A stretch of 41,989 bases of DNA from Bacillota bacterium (GTDB lineage: Bacteria > Bacillota > Clostridia > Oscillospirales > Ruminococcaceae). The position numbers were made by a program, and so were the translations under genes. The notes beneath the pieces are model-generated. The model did not search any database. It was not told the origin of the DNA and worked only from the letters and a program-made list of their open reading frames with translations. Location: the NCBI GenBank assembly GCA_023391005.1, contig JAEWBS010000132.1, forward strand, positions 1-41,989, read 5' to 3'. Below, in pieces: positions 1 through 8,412 of this stretch (positions are counted from its first letter, which is position 1; the number at the start of each line of letters is the position of its first letter).

Positions 1-97
1 CAAGTCCACTCTTGGATTCCTGTGCAGTAACGGCGGCAATAATAATCACGCACAGCACGATCAGCACAAAACCGCCGACGATTTCTAACATTCCCAT
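1..97 (-). CDS. secG: Preprotein translocase subunit SecG, 5' part (runs off the window)
   Basis: Only the first 32 codons lie in the window. They start at the ATG whose complement ends at base 97, eight bases after a GGAGG ribosome binding site; a second ATG two codons in is also possible. The peptide has a short polar start, one long hydrophobic helix (about residues 5-22) and then a QESKSGL motif, which matches the loop after the first membrane helix of clostridial SecG. SecG is a small two-helix accessory subunit of the SecYEG channel. The call rests on this short N-terminus, so another small membrane protein cannot be excluded. Confidence 0.65.
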   Translation of the reverse strand, partial: MGMLEIVGGFVLIVLCVIIIAAVTAQESKSGL

Positions 98-147
98 TAA
101 TATGACCTCCGATTCATTTGAAGCATACACAATGCTTTGACTGGACA

Positions 148-176
148 ATGATAGCATAAAAGTTTCCGCAATGCAA
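148..176 (-). promoter_or_regulatory. Predicted sigma-A promoter for secG
   Basis: Reading the minus strand, TTGCAT and TATCAT are separated by 17 bp and lie about 50 bp upstream of the secG start. This is a motif match only. Confidence 0.45.
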
Positions 177-292
177 CCTTTACGCAAAAATACTTTTTTG
201 TATAAAATTCGCCTAACCGCACATACTAGCAAATGCCGCTCCGGGTTCGGGAAAGCGTTTGCCCCGCACTCGGCCGGCCTGCCCGTTTGGGC

Positions 293-334
293 AAAAGCTG
301 TCATGTGAATTTTTTCATATGACAGCTTTTTTTA
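293..334. terminator. Hairpin terminator between parC and secG
   Basis: An inverted repeat (AAAAGCTGTCAT and its exact complement, loop about 13 nt) is followed by a run of T on the plus strand and four T on the minus strand. It lies downstream of parC on the minus strand, so it probably ends the parE-parC transcript. The rest of the 98-421 gap holds the secG promoter and nothing else I recognise. Confidence 0.55.
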
Positions 335-421
335 TTACGCGCATTAGTGGTTGGTTGACACCGGCATATTAGAGAATGCGCCAAACGCCCACAAAATCAG
401 TTTTGACCAAAATTCCCGGAA

Positions 422-2668
422 TCATTCCTGCGGCTCGAGGGTGATCTGAGTCATGATATCCTCCTCGCGCGGCGTATAACCCGCCGAGGGAATCGAACGC
501 GAATAATAATGGTGCGGATTATCGAGCATGCCGTTCTCAAACAGCTTCATGGACGTGAGCACATTTTTGCCCTTGACGGTCAGCGCCTGCACACCGATCG
601 AGTCGCGCGCGGTTTTGGCCGCGATGCGCGCACTGTCCACCAGCAGCACCTTGCCGTTCGTGGCTTTAAGCAGCAGCGTGATATCCCCCTCGGCCGCCAG
701 CATGCCGGTCAGCGGCTCCTTGGTGCTGTAAGCGCCGGTCAGCTTCTTGCGGCGGGTCTTGGTTTCAAAAGAGGCCAGCGTGATCTTGGCGATTTTGCCA
801 TTTTCAAAGCCAAAGAACATATAGCCCTTATAGTCGCCGGTCACCGCCATATAGACGGCGTTCTCGCCCTCGTCAAAGCCGAGTTTGGCTGCGATATAGT
901 CGCCGAGCACACTGGCCTTGGTGTCCTCAAAATCGGCGGCGACGGCCTTATAGACCTGCCCCTTGTCCGAGAAGAACAGCAGATGCGACCGGTTGGTGGC
1001 GTCCACCGCCTGCACGACCGCGTCGCCCTCCTTGAGCTTGTGCTCGCCCGACATGCGCCACGACTGTGGCGTGATCTTTTTAAAGTACCCCTCACGCGTG
1101 AAGAACAGATGCACCGGGTAATCGGGCGCGGCCTCCTGTTCTTCGGTCTCTTCGATCTCATCGTCGAAAATGATCTCGCTCTTGCGCGGCTGTCCGTATT
1201 TTTTGATGACGGCTTTGAGCTCCGACGTGATGATTGAGAGCATGCGCGGGCGACTTTTAAGCGTCTCCTCAATATCGGCGATGCTGTTTTTGAGCTCGTC
1301 GATCTCCTCGATGCGCTTTAAGATATACTCGCGGTTTAACTGTCGCAGCTTGATCTCAGCGACATATTCGGCCTGTACCTCGTCGATGCCAAAGCCGATC
1401 ATCAGGTTGGGGATGACCTCGCGCTCCTCCTCGGTCTCGCGGACAATCTTAATCGCTTTGTCGATATCGAGCAGAATTTTAGAAAGTCCTTGCAGCAGGT
1501 GCAGTTTCTCACGCTTCTTTTTCAGGTCAAAATACAGCCTGCGGCGGATGCACTCAAGCCGAAACGCCGTCCATTCACTGAGCAGTTCGCCGACACCCAT
1601 GACGCGCGGGGAAGAGCCTATCAAGACGTTGAAGTTGCAGGAGAAGGCGTCCTCCAGCGGGGTGAGCTTATGCAACCGGCGCATCAGCTTGTCCGCGTCG
1701 ACGCCGCGCTTTAGGTCCAGCGTGATTTTAAGGCCACCGAGGTCGGTTTCGTCGCGGATATCGGCAATTTCGCGCACCTTGCCGGACTTGACCAACTCGA
1801 CGACCTTGTCAATGATCGCCTCAACCGTTGTGGTGGGCGGAATCTCGACAATTTCAAGGCAGCCGCTGCTTTTATCGACGCGGTAACGGCTGCGCACCCG
1901 CACCGAGCCGCGTCCGGTCGCGTAAATTTTCGCAAGCTCGTCGGCGTTATAAATAATCTGCCCGCCGCCCGGAAAATCGGGCGCTTTAAGCGTGTCGGAA
2001 ATGACGTGCTCGGGGTTCTTGATCAGCGCAATCGCCGTCTCGCAGACCTCGGCGAGGTTAAAGGGGCAGATGGCGCTCGCCATGCCAACCGCAATGCCGA
2101 CGTTGGAATTGACGAGAATGCTCGGGAACGACACCGGCAGCAGCGTCGGCTCCTTCATACGACCGTCGTAGCTGTCGACCATATCGACGGCGTCCTTGTC
2201 AAGGTCGGCAAACAGCTCTTGGCACAGCAACATGAGCTTGACCTCGGTGTAACGCGCGGCGGCGTAGGCCATATCGCGCGAATAAGCCTTGCCGAAGTTG
2301 CCCTTCGAGTCAATGTAGGGGTGTAGCAGCGCCTCGTTGCCGCGCGAAAGGCGCACGAGCGTCTCATAGATGGCCTGATCGCCGTGGGGGTGCAGCTTCA
2401 TGACCTCACCGACCGCGTTGGCCGATTTCACCCGCCCGCCGTTGAGCAGCCCCATCTTATACATCGTGTAGAGAATTTTGCGATGCGAGGGCTTAAAGCC
2501 GTCGATCTCGGGGATGGCGCGCGACACGATGACGCTCATCGCGTAGGGCATGTAGTTGCTGGTCAACGTCTCAGTAATCGGCTGGTCGAGTACAATACCC
2601 GCGTTTTCAATCACCGCGTTGCCGCCCGACGCCGGCTTTGCGGCGTCGTCTTTTTTCTTTTTTGCCAT
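422..2668 (-). CDS. parC: Type IIA DNA topoisomerase subunit A (ParC-like, topoisomerase IV)
   Basis: This is the DNA-breaking subunit of a type II topoisomerase; with the ParE partner it decatenates or relaxes DNA. The start used is the ATG at 2668 (protein MAKKKK..., 748 aa). A GTG 12 bases upstream opens the same frame but lies inside the AGGGGGTG ribosome binding site, so it is not the start. Clear family marks are the HPHGD motif (about residue 94), AARYTE with the catalytic tyrosine (about residue 140), and a C-terminal beta-pinwheel-like region from about 520. The stop of parE is 17 bases upstream, so the two genes form an operon. The partner's divergence from GyrB makes topoisomerase IV the better name, but a second gyrase-like enzyme is possible. 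Confidence 0.85.
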   Translation of the reverse strand: MAKKKKDDAAKPASGGNAVIENAGIVLDQPITETLTSNYMPYAMSVIVSRAIPEIDGFKPSHRKILYTMYKMGLLNGGRVKSANAVGEVMKLHPHGDQAIYETLVRLSRGNEALLHPYIDSKGNFGKAYSRDMAYAAARYTEVKLMLLCQELFADLDKDAVDMVDSYDGRMKEPTLLPVSFPSILVNSNVGIAVGMASAICPFNLAEVCETAIALIKNPEHVISDTLKAPDFPGGGQIIYNADELAKIYATGRGSVRVRSRYRVDKSSGCLEIVEIPPTTTVEAIIDKVVELVKSGKVREIADIRDETDLGGLKITLDLKRGVDADKLMRRLHKLTPLEDAFSCNFNVLIGSSPRVMGVGELLSEWTAFRLECIRRRLYFDLKKKREKLHLLQGLSKILLDIDKAIKIVRETEEEREVIPNLMIGFGIDEVQAEYVAEIKLRQLNREYILKRIEEIDELKNSIADIEETLKSRPRMLSIITSELKAVIKKYGQPRKSEIIFDDEIEETEEQEAAPDYPVHLFFTREGYFKKITPQSWRMSGEHKLKEGDAVVQAVDATNRSHLLFFSDKGQVYKAVAADFEDTKASVLGDYIAAKLGFDEGENAVYMAVTGDYKGYMFFGFENGKIAKITLASFETKTRRKKLTGAYSTKEPLTGMLAAEGDITLLLKATNGKVLLVDSARIAAKTARDSIGVQALTVKGKNVLTSMKLFENGMLDNPHHYYSRSIPSAGYTPREEDIMTQITLEPQE

Positions 2669-2685
2669 GTAGTCTCGCACCCCCT

Positions 2686-4668
2686 TTACGCCAGATCCAG
2701 CTCATCAAGATAAAGATGGCCGTTTTGCGCAATATAATCTTTACGCCCAGAGAGGTTGTCCCCGAGCAGCAGGTCAAAGGTTTCTGAGGTTTTCGCCGCC
2801 GCTTCGGGCGTGACGCGAATAAGCCGACGGGTCTCAGGGTTCATGGTTGTCAGCCACATCATGTCGGCCTCGTTTTCGCCCAGACCCTTTGAGCGCTGAA
2901 TCGTCAGCTTTTGTCCCGCGAGCGTTTCGACGACGCGGTTTTTCTCGGCGTCGGAATAGACAAACCACGTCTTGTCCTTGCCGGTGATCTCGTAAAGCGG
3001 CGACTCGGCGATGTAGACATAACCCTCTTCTATGAGCCGCGGCGTCAAGCGGTAGATCATGGTCAGAATCAGCGTGCGGATCTGAAAGCCGTCAACGTCG
3101 GCGTCGGTACAGATGATGATCTTATTCCAGCGCAGATTCTCGATATCGAACGAGGACAGCGCCTTGTTCGCCTTGCTTTTGACCTCAACGCCGCAACCTA
3201 ACACCTTGATGACGTCGGTGATTATCTCGTTCTTAAAGATTTTGTCGTACTCGGCCTTCAGGCAATTTAAAATCTTGCCGCGCACCGGCATGACGGCCTG
3301 AAACTCGGCGTCCCGCCCCATCTTGCAGGAGCCAAGCGCCGAGTCGCCCTCGACGATGAACACCTCGCGGCGGGAGACGTCCTTGGTGCGGCAGTCGACA
3401 AACTTCTGCACACGGTTGGAGATATCAAGCGCGCCCGCCAACTTCTTTTTGATGTTGATGCGGGTCTTTTCGGCCGACTCGCGGCTGCGCTTATTAATCA
3501 GCACCTGCTCGGCAATTTTAAGCGCGTCGTCGGGATTCTCGGTAAAATAGACCTCTAAATTATGCTTTAAGAAATCGGCCATTGCCTCATAGATAAAGCG
3601 GTTGTTGATCGCCTTTTTCGTCTGGTTCTCATAGGAGGTCTGGGTTGAGAAGCTCGACGAAATAAACGCCAGACAGGGCTCGATGTCATTATAAGTGATC
3701 TTGCTCTCGTCCTTGAGGTATTTATTGTTCGACTTCAGCCACCCGTCGATCTGGTTGACAAACGCGACCTTGACCGCCTTTTCGGGGCTGCCGCCGTACT
3801 CAAGCCAACTCGAGTTGTGGTAATATTCGGTGAAGGCCGTCGTGTTGGAAAAACACAGTGACACCAACAGCTTCACGCGATAGTCAGGGCGGTCCTCACG
3901 GTCGCGGCCCTTGCGCTCGGCCGACCAGGTCTGTATTGGCGTGATGAAATCCTCCCCGACCCGTTCGGCGAGATAGTCCGAGATGCCGTTTTGGTAGATG
4001 AACTGCTCTTCCTCAAACGAGCTGCCGATCTGGTTGCGCAGAATGAACAGGATGTTCGGGTTGACGACCGCCTGACGGCGCACTGTCTCGCGGAAATACT
4101 CGATCGGGATGGCGATATCGGTGAAGACGTCGAGGTCGGGTCGCCACTTGATCTTGGTTCCGGTCTGCTTTTTCTTGGTCGGCTCTTTTTTCAGGCCGCC
4201 CACGTTCTCGCCTTTTTCAAACGAGAGATTATACTGGTAGCCGTCGCGGAAAATCTCGACCTGCATATATTCCGACGCGTACTGCGCCGAGCAGAGTCCC
4301 AAGCCGTTTAAACCGAGTGAGAACTCATAGCTGTCGGCCCCGCCGTCCTTATATTTGCCGCCCGCGTACAGCTCGCAGAAAACAAGCTCCCAATTGAAGC
4401 GCTCCTCCCGCGTGTTATAGTCCACCGGGATACCGCGCCCAAAATCTTCGCATTCGATCGAGCCGTCGGCGTAACGCGTCAGAATGATCTTACTGCCGTG
4501 GCCCTCGCGCGCCTCGTCAATCGAGTTTGAAAAAATCTCAAATACGGCGTGCTGGCAGCCGTCCAGACCATCCGAACCGAAAATAACCGCCGGGCGCTTG
4601 CGCACACGGTCGGCTCCTTTCAGCGAGGTAATGCTTTCATTGGTATATCCCGAAGCAGGCTTCGCCAT
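2686..4668 (-). CDS. parE: Type IIA DNA topoisomerase subunit B (ParE-like ATPase)
   Basis: ATPase subunit of the same topoisomerase, 660 aa, starting at ATG 4668 behind AAGGGG. A GHKL ATP-binding fold is visible: N-box EIFSNSIDEA (44-53), DFGRGIP (75-81) and GLNGLG (119-124). A QTK loop (349-351) follows. The TOPRIM domain has EGDSALG (440-446) and DADVDG (522-527). The QRSKGLGE motif is at 591-598. Several motifs depart from canonical GyrB/ParE: RKRPAVIFG replaces the usual RKRPGMYIG, and DADVDGFQIRT replaces DADVDGAHIRT. These mark a divergent paralogue rather than the main gyrase. Catalytic residues are intact, so it should be active. It is cotranscribed with parC. Confidence 0.85.
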   Translation of the reverse strand: MAKPASGYTNESITSLKGADRVRKRPAVIFGSDGLDGCQHAVFEIFSNSIDEAREGHGSKIILTRYADGSIECEDFGRGIPVDYNTREERFNWELVFCELYAGGKYKDGGADSYEFSLGLNGLGLCSAQYASEYMQVEIFRDGYQYNLSFEKGENVGGLKKEPTKKKQTGTKIKWRPDLDVFTDIAIPIEYFRETVRRQAVVNPNILFILRNQIGSSFEEEQFIYQNGISDYLAERVGEDFITPIQTWSAERKGRDREDRPDYRVKLLVSLCFSNTTAFTEYYHNSSWLEYGGSPEKAVKVAFVNQIDGWLKSNNKYLKDESKITYNDIEPCLAFISSSFSTQTSYENQTKKAINNRFIYEAMADFLKHNLEVYFTENPDDALKIAEQVLINKRSRESAEKTRINIKKKLAGALDISNRVQKFVDCRTKDVSRREVFIVEGDSALGSCKMGRDAEFQAVMPVRGKILNCLKAEYDKIFKNEIITDVIKVLGCGVEVKSKANKALSSFDIENLRWNKIIICTDADVDGFQIRTLILTMIYRLTPRLIEEGYVYIAESPLYEITGKDKTWFVYSDAEKNRVVETLAGQKLTIQRSKGLGENEADMMWLTTMNPETRRLIRVTPEAAAKTSETFDLLLGDNLSGRKDYIAQNGHLYLDELDLA

Positions 4669-4841
4669 AAATTTCCCCTTCCTGCATAGTTGTCGTTATA
4701 TTGTTGACGCCGCGGACGACCCATCCGCCCTCGGCCCAAAAAGGCGGGGCGAAAAGCGCGCTAAAACAACCGGCCCTGCCGGTGCGGCGTCGGTATGAGG
4801 CTATCATAGCCTTTTAAGTGGTAAAAAACAGTCAAAATAAA

Positions 4842-4857
4842 GCGCAAAGAACTGCGC
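4842..4857 (-). terminator. Weak hairpin in the parE-cupin gap
   Basis: GCGCA and TGCGC pair around a 6-nt loop, and on the minus strand the stem is followed by TTTATTTTG, so it may end the cupin transcript. The remainder of 4669-4960 has a GGCTA/TAGCC mini-hairpin and no convincing gene. The parE promoter could not be assigned. Confidence 0.3.
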
Positions 4858-4960
4858 CTTGGTTTATTCTAGCTGGAAATCGTTGCATTTGTCAAGCGGG
4901 CCGTGTTATAAGGCCTTTCCCCATTTGACGGAAGAGAGGCCTTTAACATTAGATATATTC

Positions 4961-5308
4961 TTAAATATCAGCGTCTGTTGCAAAGGCTTCCGAGCCTATC
5001 GGCGAAATTGTGACGTAAAGGCGCAAGACGTCGTCGCCTGTGTTTATAACCTGCATGCTTTCCTGTCCGTCAACCTGCATGAGCTCGCCCACTTGCAACA
5101 CAGTTTCATTGCCGTCCGTAATAACCTTGGCCTTACCCGCCATGACCTGCAGGAGAAGCGTTGATTGCAGATGTGTGTGACTCGGCAGCGTTTCTCCTTT
5201 TGCGATATTGAGAACAAAGGCAATGACATTATCGCTTTTGAAAAGCATCCGCTTGGCGATTTTTCTCTCAGGATTATAAAAGTAATCATTAAAAATAAAC
5301 TTGTTCAT
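4961..5308 (-). CDS. Small single-domain cupin protein
   Basis: A 115-residue protein starting at ATG 5308, directly behind a perfect AAAGGAGG site; an open frame extends 45 codons upstream but has no ribosome site. The centre carries a cupin motif, KGETLPSHTHLQSTLLLQV, in which the two histidines (HTH) would bind a metal. A second beta-motif, with GELMQVDGQ, follows. Such stand-alone cupins bind small ligands or act as isomerases or dioxygenases, and the sequence does not say which. It is a single-gene unit between parE and recG with its own promoter and a palindromic upstream site. Function unknown. Confidence 0.75.
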   Translation of the reverse strand: MNKFIFNDYFYNPERKIAKRMLFKSDNVIAFVLNIAKGETLPSHTHLQSTLLLQVMAGKAKVITDGNETVLQVGELMQVDGQESMQVINTGDDVLRLYVTISPIGSEAFATDADI

Positions 5309-5366
5309 TGATATATCCTCCTTTAATTTGAGCCTAAGCTTTAATATACGCCGATAATGCTCAGAT

Positions 5367-5395
5367 ATTTTAATGAAAGCGGCAAAACAAAACAA
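5367..5395 (-). promoter_or_regulatory. Predicted promoter of the cupin gene
   Basis: On the minus strand TTGTTT and TAAAAT lie 17 bp apart, about 60 bp upstream of the cupin start. Confidence 0.4.
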
Positions 5396-5419
5396 CATCC
5401 TAAAATGTAATAGCGCTCC

Positions 5420-5438
5420 TGTGGTTAGGATAACCACA
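5420..5438. promoter_or_regulatory. Perfect palindromic operator upstream of the cupin gene
   Basis: TGTGGTTA and its exact complement TAACCACA flank a 3-bp centre, giving a 19-bp site. It is centred about 34 bp upstream of the predicted -35 element, where an activator or a looping repressor would bind. The cognate regulator is not evident in the window. Confidence 0.5.
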
Positions 5439-5468
5439 AACATTCCTGCGAAAATATTCTTTATTTTT

Positions 5469-5490
5469 GGTGAACCACCGGGGATTCGAG
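5469..5490 (-). pseudogene. tRNA 3'-end remnant
   Basis: On the minus strand, 22 bases match the last 22 bases of tRNA-Lys (8284-8305) at 21 positions: T-loop end, T-stem 3' strand, acceptor 3' strand and encoded CCA. The sequence before it cannot form the T-stem 5' strand or an acceptor 5' strand, so it is not a functional tRNA. It sits directly after recG. It may be a leftover attachment site or a decayed tRNA copy. Confidence 0.45.
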
Positions 5491-5522
5491 CTCAAACCCT
5501 TGGTCCGTGCTTTTAAAACGCA

Positions 5523-7586
5523 CTAGTTGGGCCGCTCACCCACCTGCGCAATCAGTCGGTTGACGCCCTGCGCTATACCGGCGTGCTCCGTACGGCTCAA
5601 AGCGGGGTCGCTTCGCAGCAGCGCCGCCGCGGCCTGCTGCGCCTTTGAAAACAGGGCGGCATCCTGTGCGAGATCGGCGTTTTCGAGTCCCGGAAGGCCG
5701 TGCTGCCGTGCACCCAGAATATCGCCCGGACCGCGCAGCCGCAGATCCTCCTCGGCGATACGAAAACCGTCGTTTGTCGCGGTGATGGCTGCCAGCCGCT
5801 CGGCGGTGGACTGGCTTTTGGAATCGGTCACCAAAATACAGTAAGCACGGTGCCGCCCGCGCCCGACCCGCCCGCGCAGCTGGTGCAGCTGAGAAAGCCC
5901 GAAACGCTCGGCGTTTTCAATCAGCATAACCGCCGCGTTGGGCACATCCACCCCGACCTCGATGACGGTGGTGGAGACGAGCAGCTGTAGCTCGCCCGAC
6001 ACAAAACGCGCCATGACCCGCTCTTTATCGGCGGGCTTCATCTTGCCGTGCAGCAGGCCGACGGTATAATTTCTAAACGCATCCTCGGCCAGTTCCTTGG
6101 CGTAGTCCTCGGCGGCGTGCAGCGGCGGGCCGGGCAGCGCCTGCTGCTCCTCCCCTTGCGCGCCAACCAGCGGGCAAACAATATAAGCCTGCCGCCCCTC
6201 GTCGAGCCGGTCGCGGATAAAGCCGAAGGCGCGCGCCCGCTTGGCTGAATCAATGCGGTAGGTCGCCACCGGCGTTCTGCCGGGCGGCAGCTCTTTGATC
6301 AATGAGACATCGAGGTCGCCGTACAGAATCAGCGACAGTGTACGCGGTATCGGTGTAGCGCTCATAACCAGCGTGTGCACCGCCTCGCCCTTCGCGGTAA
6401 GCGCGGCACGCTGCGCCACGCCAAACCGGTGCTGCTCGTCGGTGATGACCAAGCCGAGCGACGCAAATTCGGTACTGCCTGAGAGCAGCGCATGGGTACC
6501 GACGACGACGTCATACTCGCCCGACGCAATCTGTGCATCCTGTGCGCGCCGCGCCGTCGCTTTAAGTGAGCCGGTCATCAGCCCAACGCGGATGCCAAAC
6601 GGCGTTAGCATCTGCGTCAGAGTTTTATAATGCTGTTCGGCCAGCAGTTCGGTCGGAGCCATCAGCGCGGTTTGCCGATGGTTTTGCCACAGCATATAAG
6701 CGGCGGCGGCAGCCACAAGCGTCTTGCCCGAGCCGACGTCGCCCTGAATCAGGCGGTTCATCACATTTCCGGCGGTTAAATCGTGTTGGATATCAACCGT
6801 CGCCGCCCGCTGCCCCTTGGTTGGCGTAAAGGGCAGGCTGTCAAAAAAGGCTTGCAGACCGACCGGCTTTAGCGGCGTTGTTTGTTGATCAACGCGTGAC
6901 GCGCGCAGCCGAAGCATCGCAGCCGAGAAGATCAACAGCTCTTCAAAAAGGATGCGCCCGCGCGCCGTTTCACACTGCGACAACGATTCGGGCGCGTGCA
7001 CCATGCAGATAGCCGCATCCAGCTCGGGCAAACCGGCGCCTTCACGCAATGCCTGCGGCAGCGATTCGGGCACCGACTCAGACAGAGCGGCGATGGCCCG
7101 TTGGATATCCTGCGCGACGACGCGGGAGGACAATCCCGCGCAGACCGAATAGACGGGCATCAGCCGCCCGAGCCAGCGCTCCGGCAAAATCTGCGGCGCG
7201 CTGATCTCCCGCTTGAGCAACGTGCCGCCCATGATGCCGTAAAACAAATAGCTTTCCCCTATTTTAAGGGCATCCACCACAAATTTTGTATTAAAAAAGG
7301 TGAGCAGCAGGGTTTCTTCACCGTCGCCGGCCTCCACCTTAAAGACGGACAGGCCCTTTCGGATCCGCTGCTCACGCGATTTTTTGAAAACTACGGCGCG
7401 TATAACGCAGGGCTTGCCAACCTCGCACCGCGCAATCTCAGAAATTTGTGTCAGGTCGATATAGCTTCGCGGCAGGTGCAGCAAAAGCCGATGCACACTG
7501 TCAATACCGAGCTTTCGATAAAGCTGCGCTTTTTTATCACCAATACCGCTGATGCGGGTCAGATCGTCATCCAAAGCCAGCCCCAT
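5523..7586 (-). CDS. recG: ATP-dependent DNA helicase RecG
   Basis: RecG remodels stalled replication forks and branch-migrates Holliday junctions. The 687-aa protein is normal length and starts at ATG 7586 behind GGGAGGAGG. It has an N-terminal wedge/OB region (to about 250), then helicase motifs: Walker A GDVGSGKT (282-289), DEQH (383-386), SATPIPRT (409-416) and motif VI LRGRVGRG. The C-terminal GPGDILGARQHGLP stretch is typical of RecG. It stands alone between the cupin gene and the zinc-ribbon gene. The stop codon is followed at once by the tRNA remnant. Confidence 0.97.
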   Translation of the reverse strand: MGLALDDDLTRISGIGDKKAQLYRKLGIDSVHRLLLHLPRSYIDLTQISEIARCEVGKPCVIRAVVFKKSREQRIRKGLSVFKVEAGDGEETLLLTFFNTKFVVDALKIGESYLFYGIMGGTLLKREISAPQILPERWLGRLMPVYSVCAGLSSRVVAQDIQRAIAALSESVPESLPQALREGAGLPELDAAICMVHAPESLSQCETARGRILFEELLIFSAAMLRLRASRVDQQTTPLKPVGLQAFFDSLPFTPTKGQRAATVDIQHDLTAGNVMNRLIQGDVGSGKTLVAAAAAYMLWQNHRQTALMAPTELLAEQHYKTLTQMLTPFGIRVGLMTGSLKATARRAQDAQIASGEYDVVVGTHALLSGSTEFASLGLVITDEQHRFGVAQRAALTAKGEAVHTLVMSATPIPRTLSLILYGDLDVSLIKELPPGRTPVATYRIDSAKRARAFGFIRDRLDEGRQAYIVCPLVGAQGEEQQALPGPPLHAAEDYAKELAEDAFRNYTVGLLHGKMKPADKERVMARFVSGELQLLVSTTVIEVGVDVPNAAVMLIENAERFGLSQLHQLRGRVGRGRHRAYCILVTDSKSQSTAERLAAITATNDGFRIAEEDLRLRGPGDILGARQHGLPGLENADLAQDAALFSKAQQAAAALLRSDPALSRTEHAGIAQGVNRLIAQVGERPN

Positions 7587-7639
7587 CGCGCGCCCTCCTC
7601 CCTACGCCTATCTATTATTGATTATCTAAAATGCGTTTA

Positions 7640-7978
7640 TTAATGCCCGGCATCCCGGTTTTTAGCATCCCCATAGCATTTTACACAAAGCTCCTTGCCT
7701 TTATATGTCACAAATACTGCCCTACCACAATCAGGCGTTTCACATACTTTATCAGGATTGGTCACAAGATGCTCTTTTGGGGATGGCTTCGCCTTTTCTG
7801 GCGCCTGACTTTCGCCGGTACCCTCGGGCTGTGACGCGAGTTGTGTTTTCACGGCGGCCGTACTGGCACGGTCTTTCCAGATATTTTTTACGTCGCGATT
7901 GGACAGCCACTCAAATGCACCGCCTGCTAAAACACCGATAACAAATACAAATGCAAAAATTGCGATTACTCTTTTCAC
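7640..7978 (-). CDS. Membrane-anchored small protein with a C-terminal zinc ribbon
   Basis: A 112-residue protein starting at GTG 7978, seven bases after AGGTG; an upstream TTG in the same frame overlaps that site. Residues 1-25 form a single hydrophobic helix (signal anchor). A Pro/Ser/Glu/Lys-rich linker follows, then a four-cysteine module, C-x4-C ... C-x2-C, near the C-terminus (CETPDC ... CVKC), the pattern of a small zinc ribbon. It is probably anchored with the ribbon outside the cell. I do not recognise the family. It lies upstream of recG with a 53-nt gap and has its own promoter. Confidence 0.7.
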   Translation of the reverse strand: MKRVIAIFAFVFVIGVLAGGAFEWLSNRDVKNIWKDRASTAAVKTQLASQPEGTGESQAPEKAKPSPKEHLVTNPDKVCETPDCGRAVFVTYKGKELCVKCYGDAKNRDAGH

Positions 7979-7997
7979 TTTCAGGCACCTCAATTTA

Positions 7998-8026
7998 ATT
8001 ATATTGTGACTGTTTTAACAGCACAA
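7998..8026 (-). promoter_or_regulatory. Predicted promoter of the zinc-ribbon gene
   Basis: TTGTGC and a perfect TATAAT are 17 bp apart on the minus strand, 20 bp before the GTG start. The spacer carries a CTGTT/AACAG dyad that could be an operator. Confidence 0.55.
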
Positions 8027-8185
8027 CTGCTAAACATTGCATTTATATTTTACATGCTTTGCCTAATAAGAGCAACATGGCGGACGGAGATATCAAAAAT
8101 TTTCATCCTTTTAAACGCTTTTAAAACGCTTTTTTATGTCCAGTAGCACCCTACGACTAGATATTTAATAATTTTTTGTAGCTTA

Positions 8186-8214
8186 TTGACAAACGCCTCC
8201 GCAGTTGATATACT
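8186..8214 (+). promoter_or_regulatory. Promoter of tRNA-Lys
   Basis: A perfect TTGACA and TATACT with a 17-bp spacer end 15 bp before the tRNA. Confidence 0.75.
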
Positions 8215-8229
8215 AGACAAGCATCATTT

Positions 8230-8305
8230 GAGCCACTAGCTCAGTTGGCAGAGCATTTGACTTTTAATCAAAGGGTCCGGGGTTCGAATCCCCGGTGGCT
8301 CACCA
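8230..8305 (+). tRNA. tRNA-Lys (anticodon TTT)
   Basis: A full cloverleaf is visible: acceptor GAGCCAC with GTGGCTC, D-arm with AGCTCAGTTGGCAGAGC, anticodon stem TTTGA/TCAAA with loop CTTTTAA (anticodon TTT at 8263-8265), T-arm CGGGG-TTCGAAT-CCCCG, discriminator A and an encoded CCA. It is a single-gene unit with its own promoter and terminator. Confidence 0.97.
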
Positions 8306-8310
8306 GTTTA

Positions 8311-8345
8311 AAACCGCGTCAGAATCACATCTGACGCGGTTTTTT
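8311..8345. terminator. Terminator after tRNA-Lys, probably bidirectional
   Basis: A perfect 13-bp stem (AAACCGCGTCAGA and its complement) with a 6-nt loop is followed by six T on the plus strand. On the minus strand it lies 70 bp past the TRAP permease stop and is followed by four T, so it may serve both transcripts. Confidence 0.8.
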
Positions 8346-8412
8346 CGTTGTGTGGCAATAACGTTTTAGCCCAATATGTTATACTGCCCCGACTTTTCAA
8401 CAGATTGCCGCA

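Noticed and set aside
509..1237. 242-codon plus-strand frame opposite parC
   Set aside because: It lies fully inside parC on the other strand, has no ribosome site and reads as low-complexity shadow peptide.
5469..5550. A complete unusual tRNA with anticodon TTA reading through the end of recG
   Set aside because: An anticodon-like hairpin can be drawn, but the T-stem and acceptor stem do not pair, so it is not a functional tRNA.
5469..8305. attL/attR pair of an integrated island between the tRNA remnant and tRNA-Lys
   Set aside because: The two sequences are in opposite orientation and the DNA between them is recG and a small gene, with no integrase.
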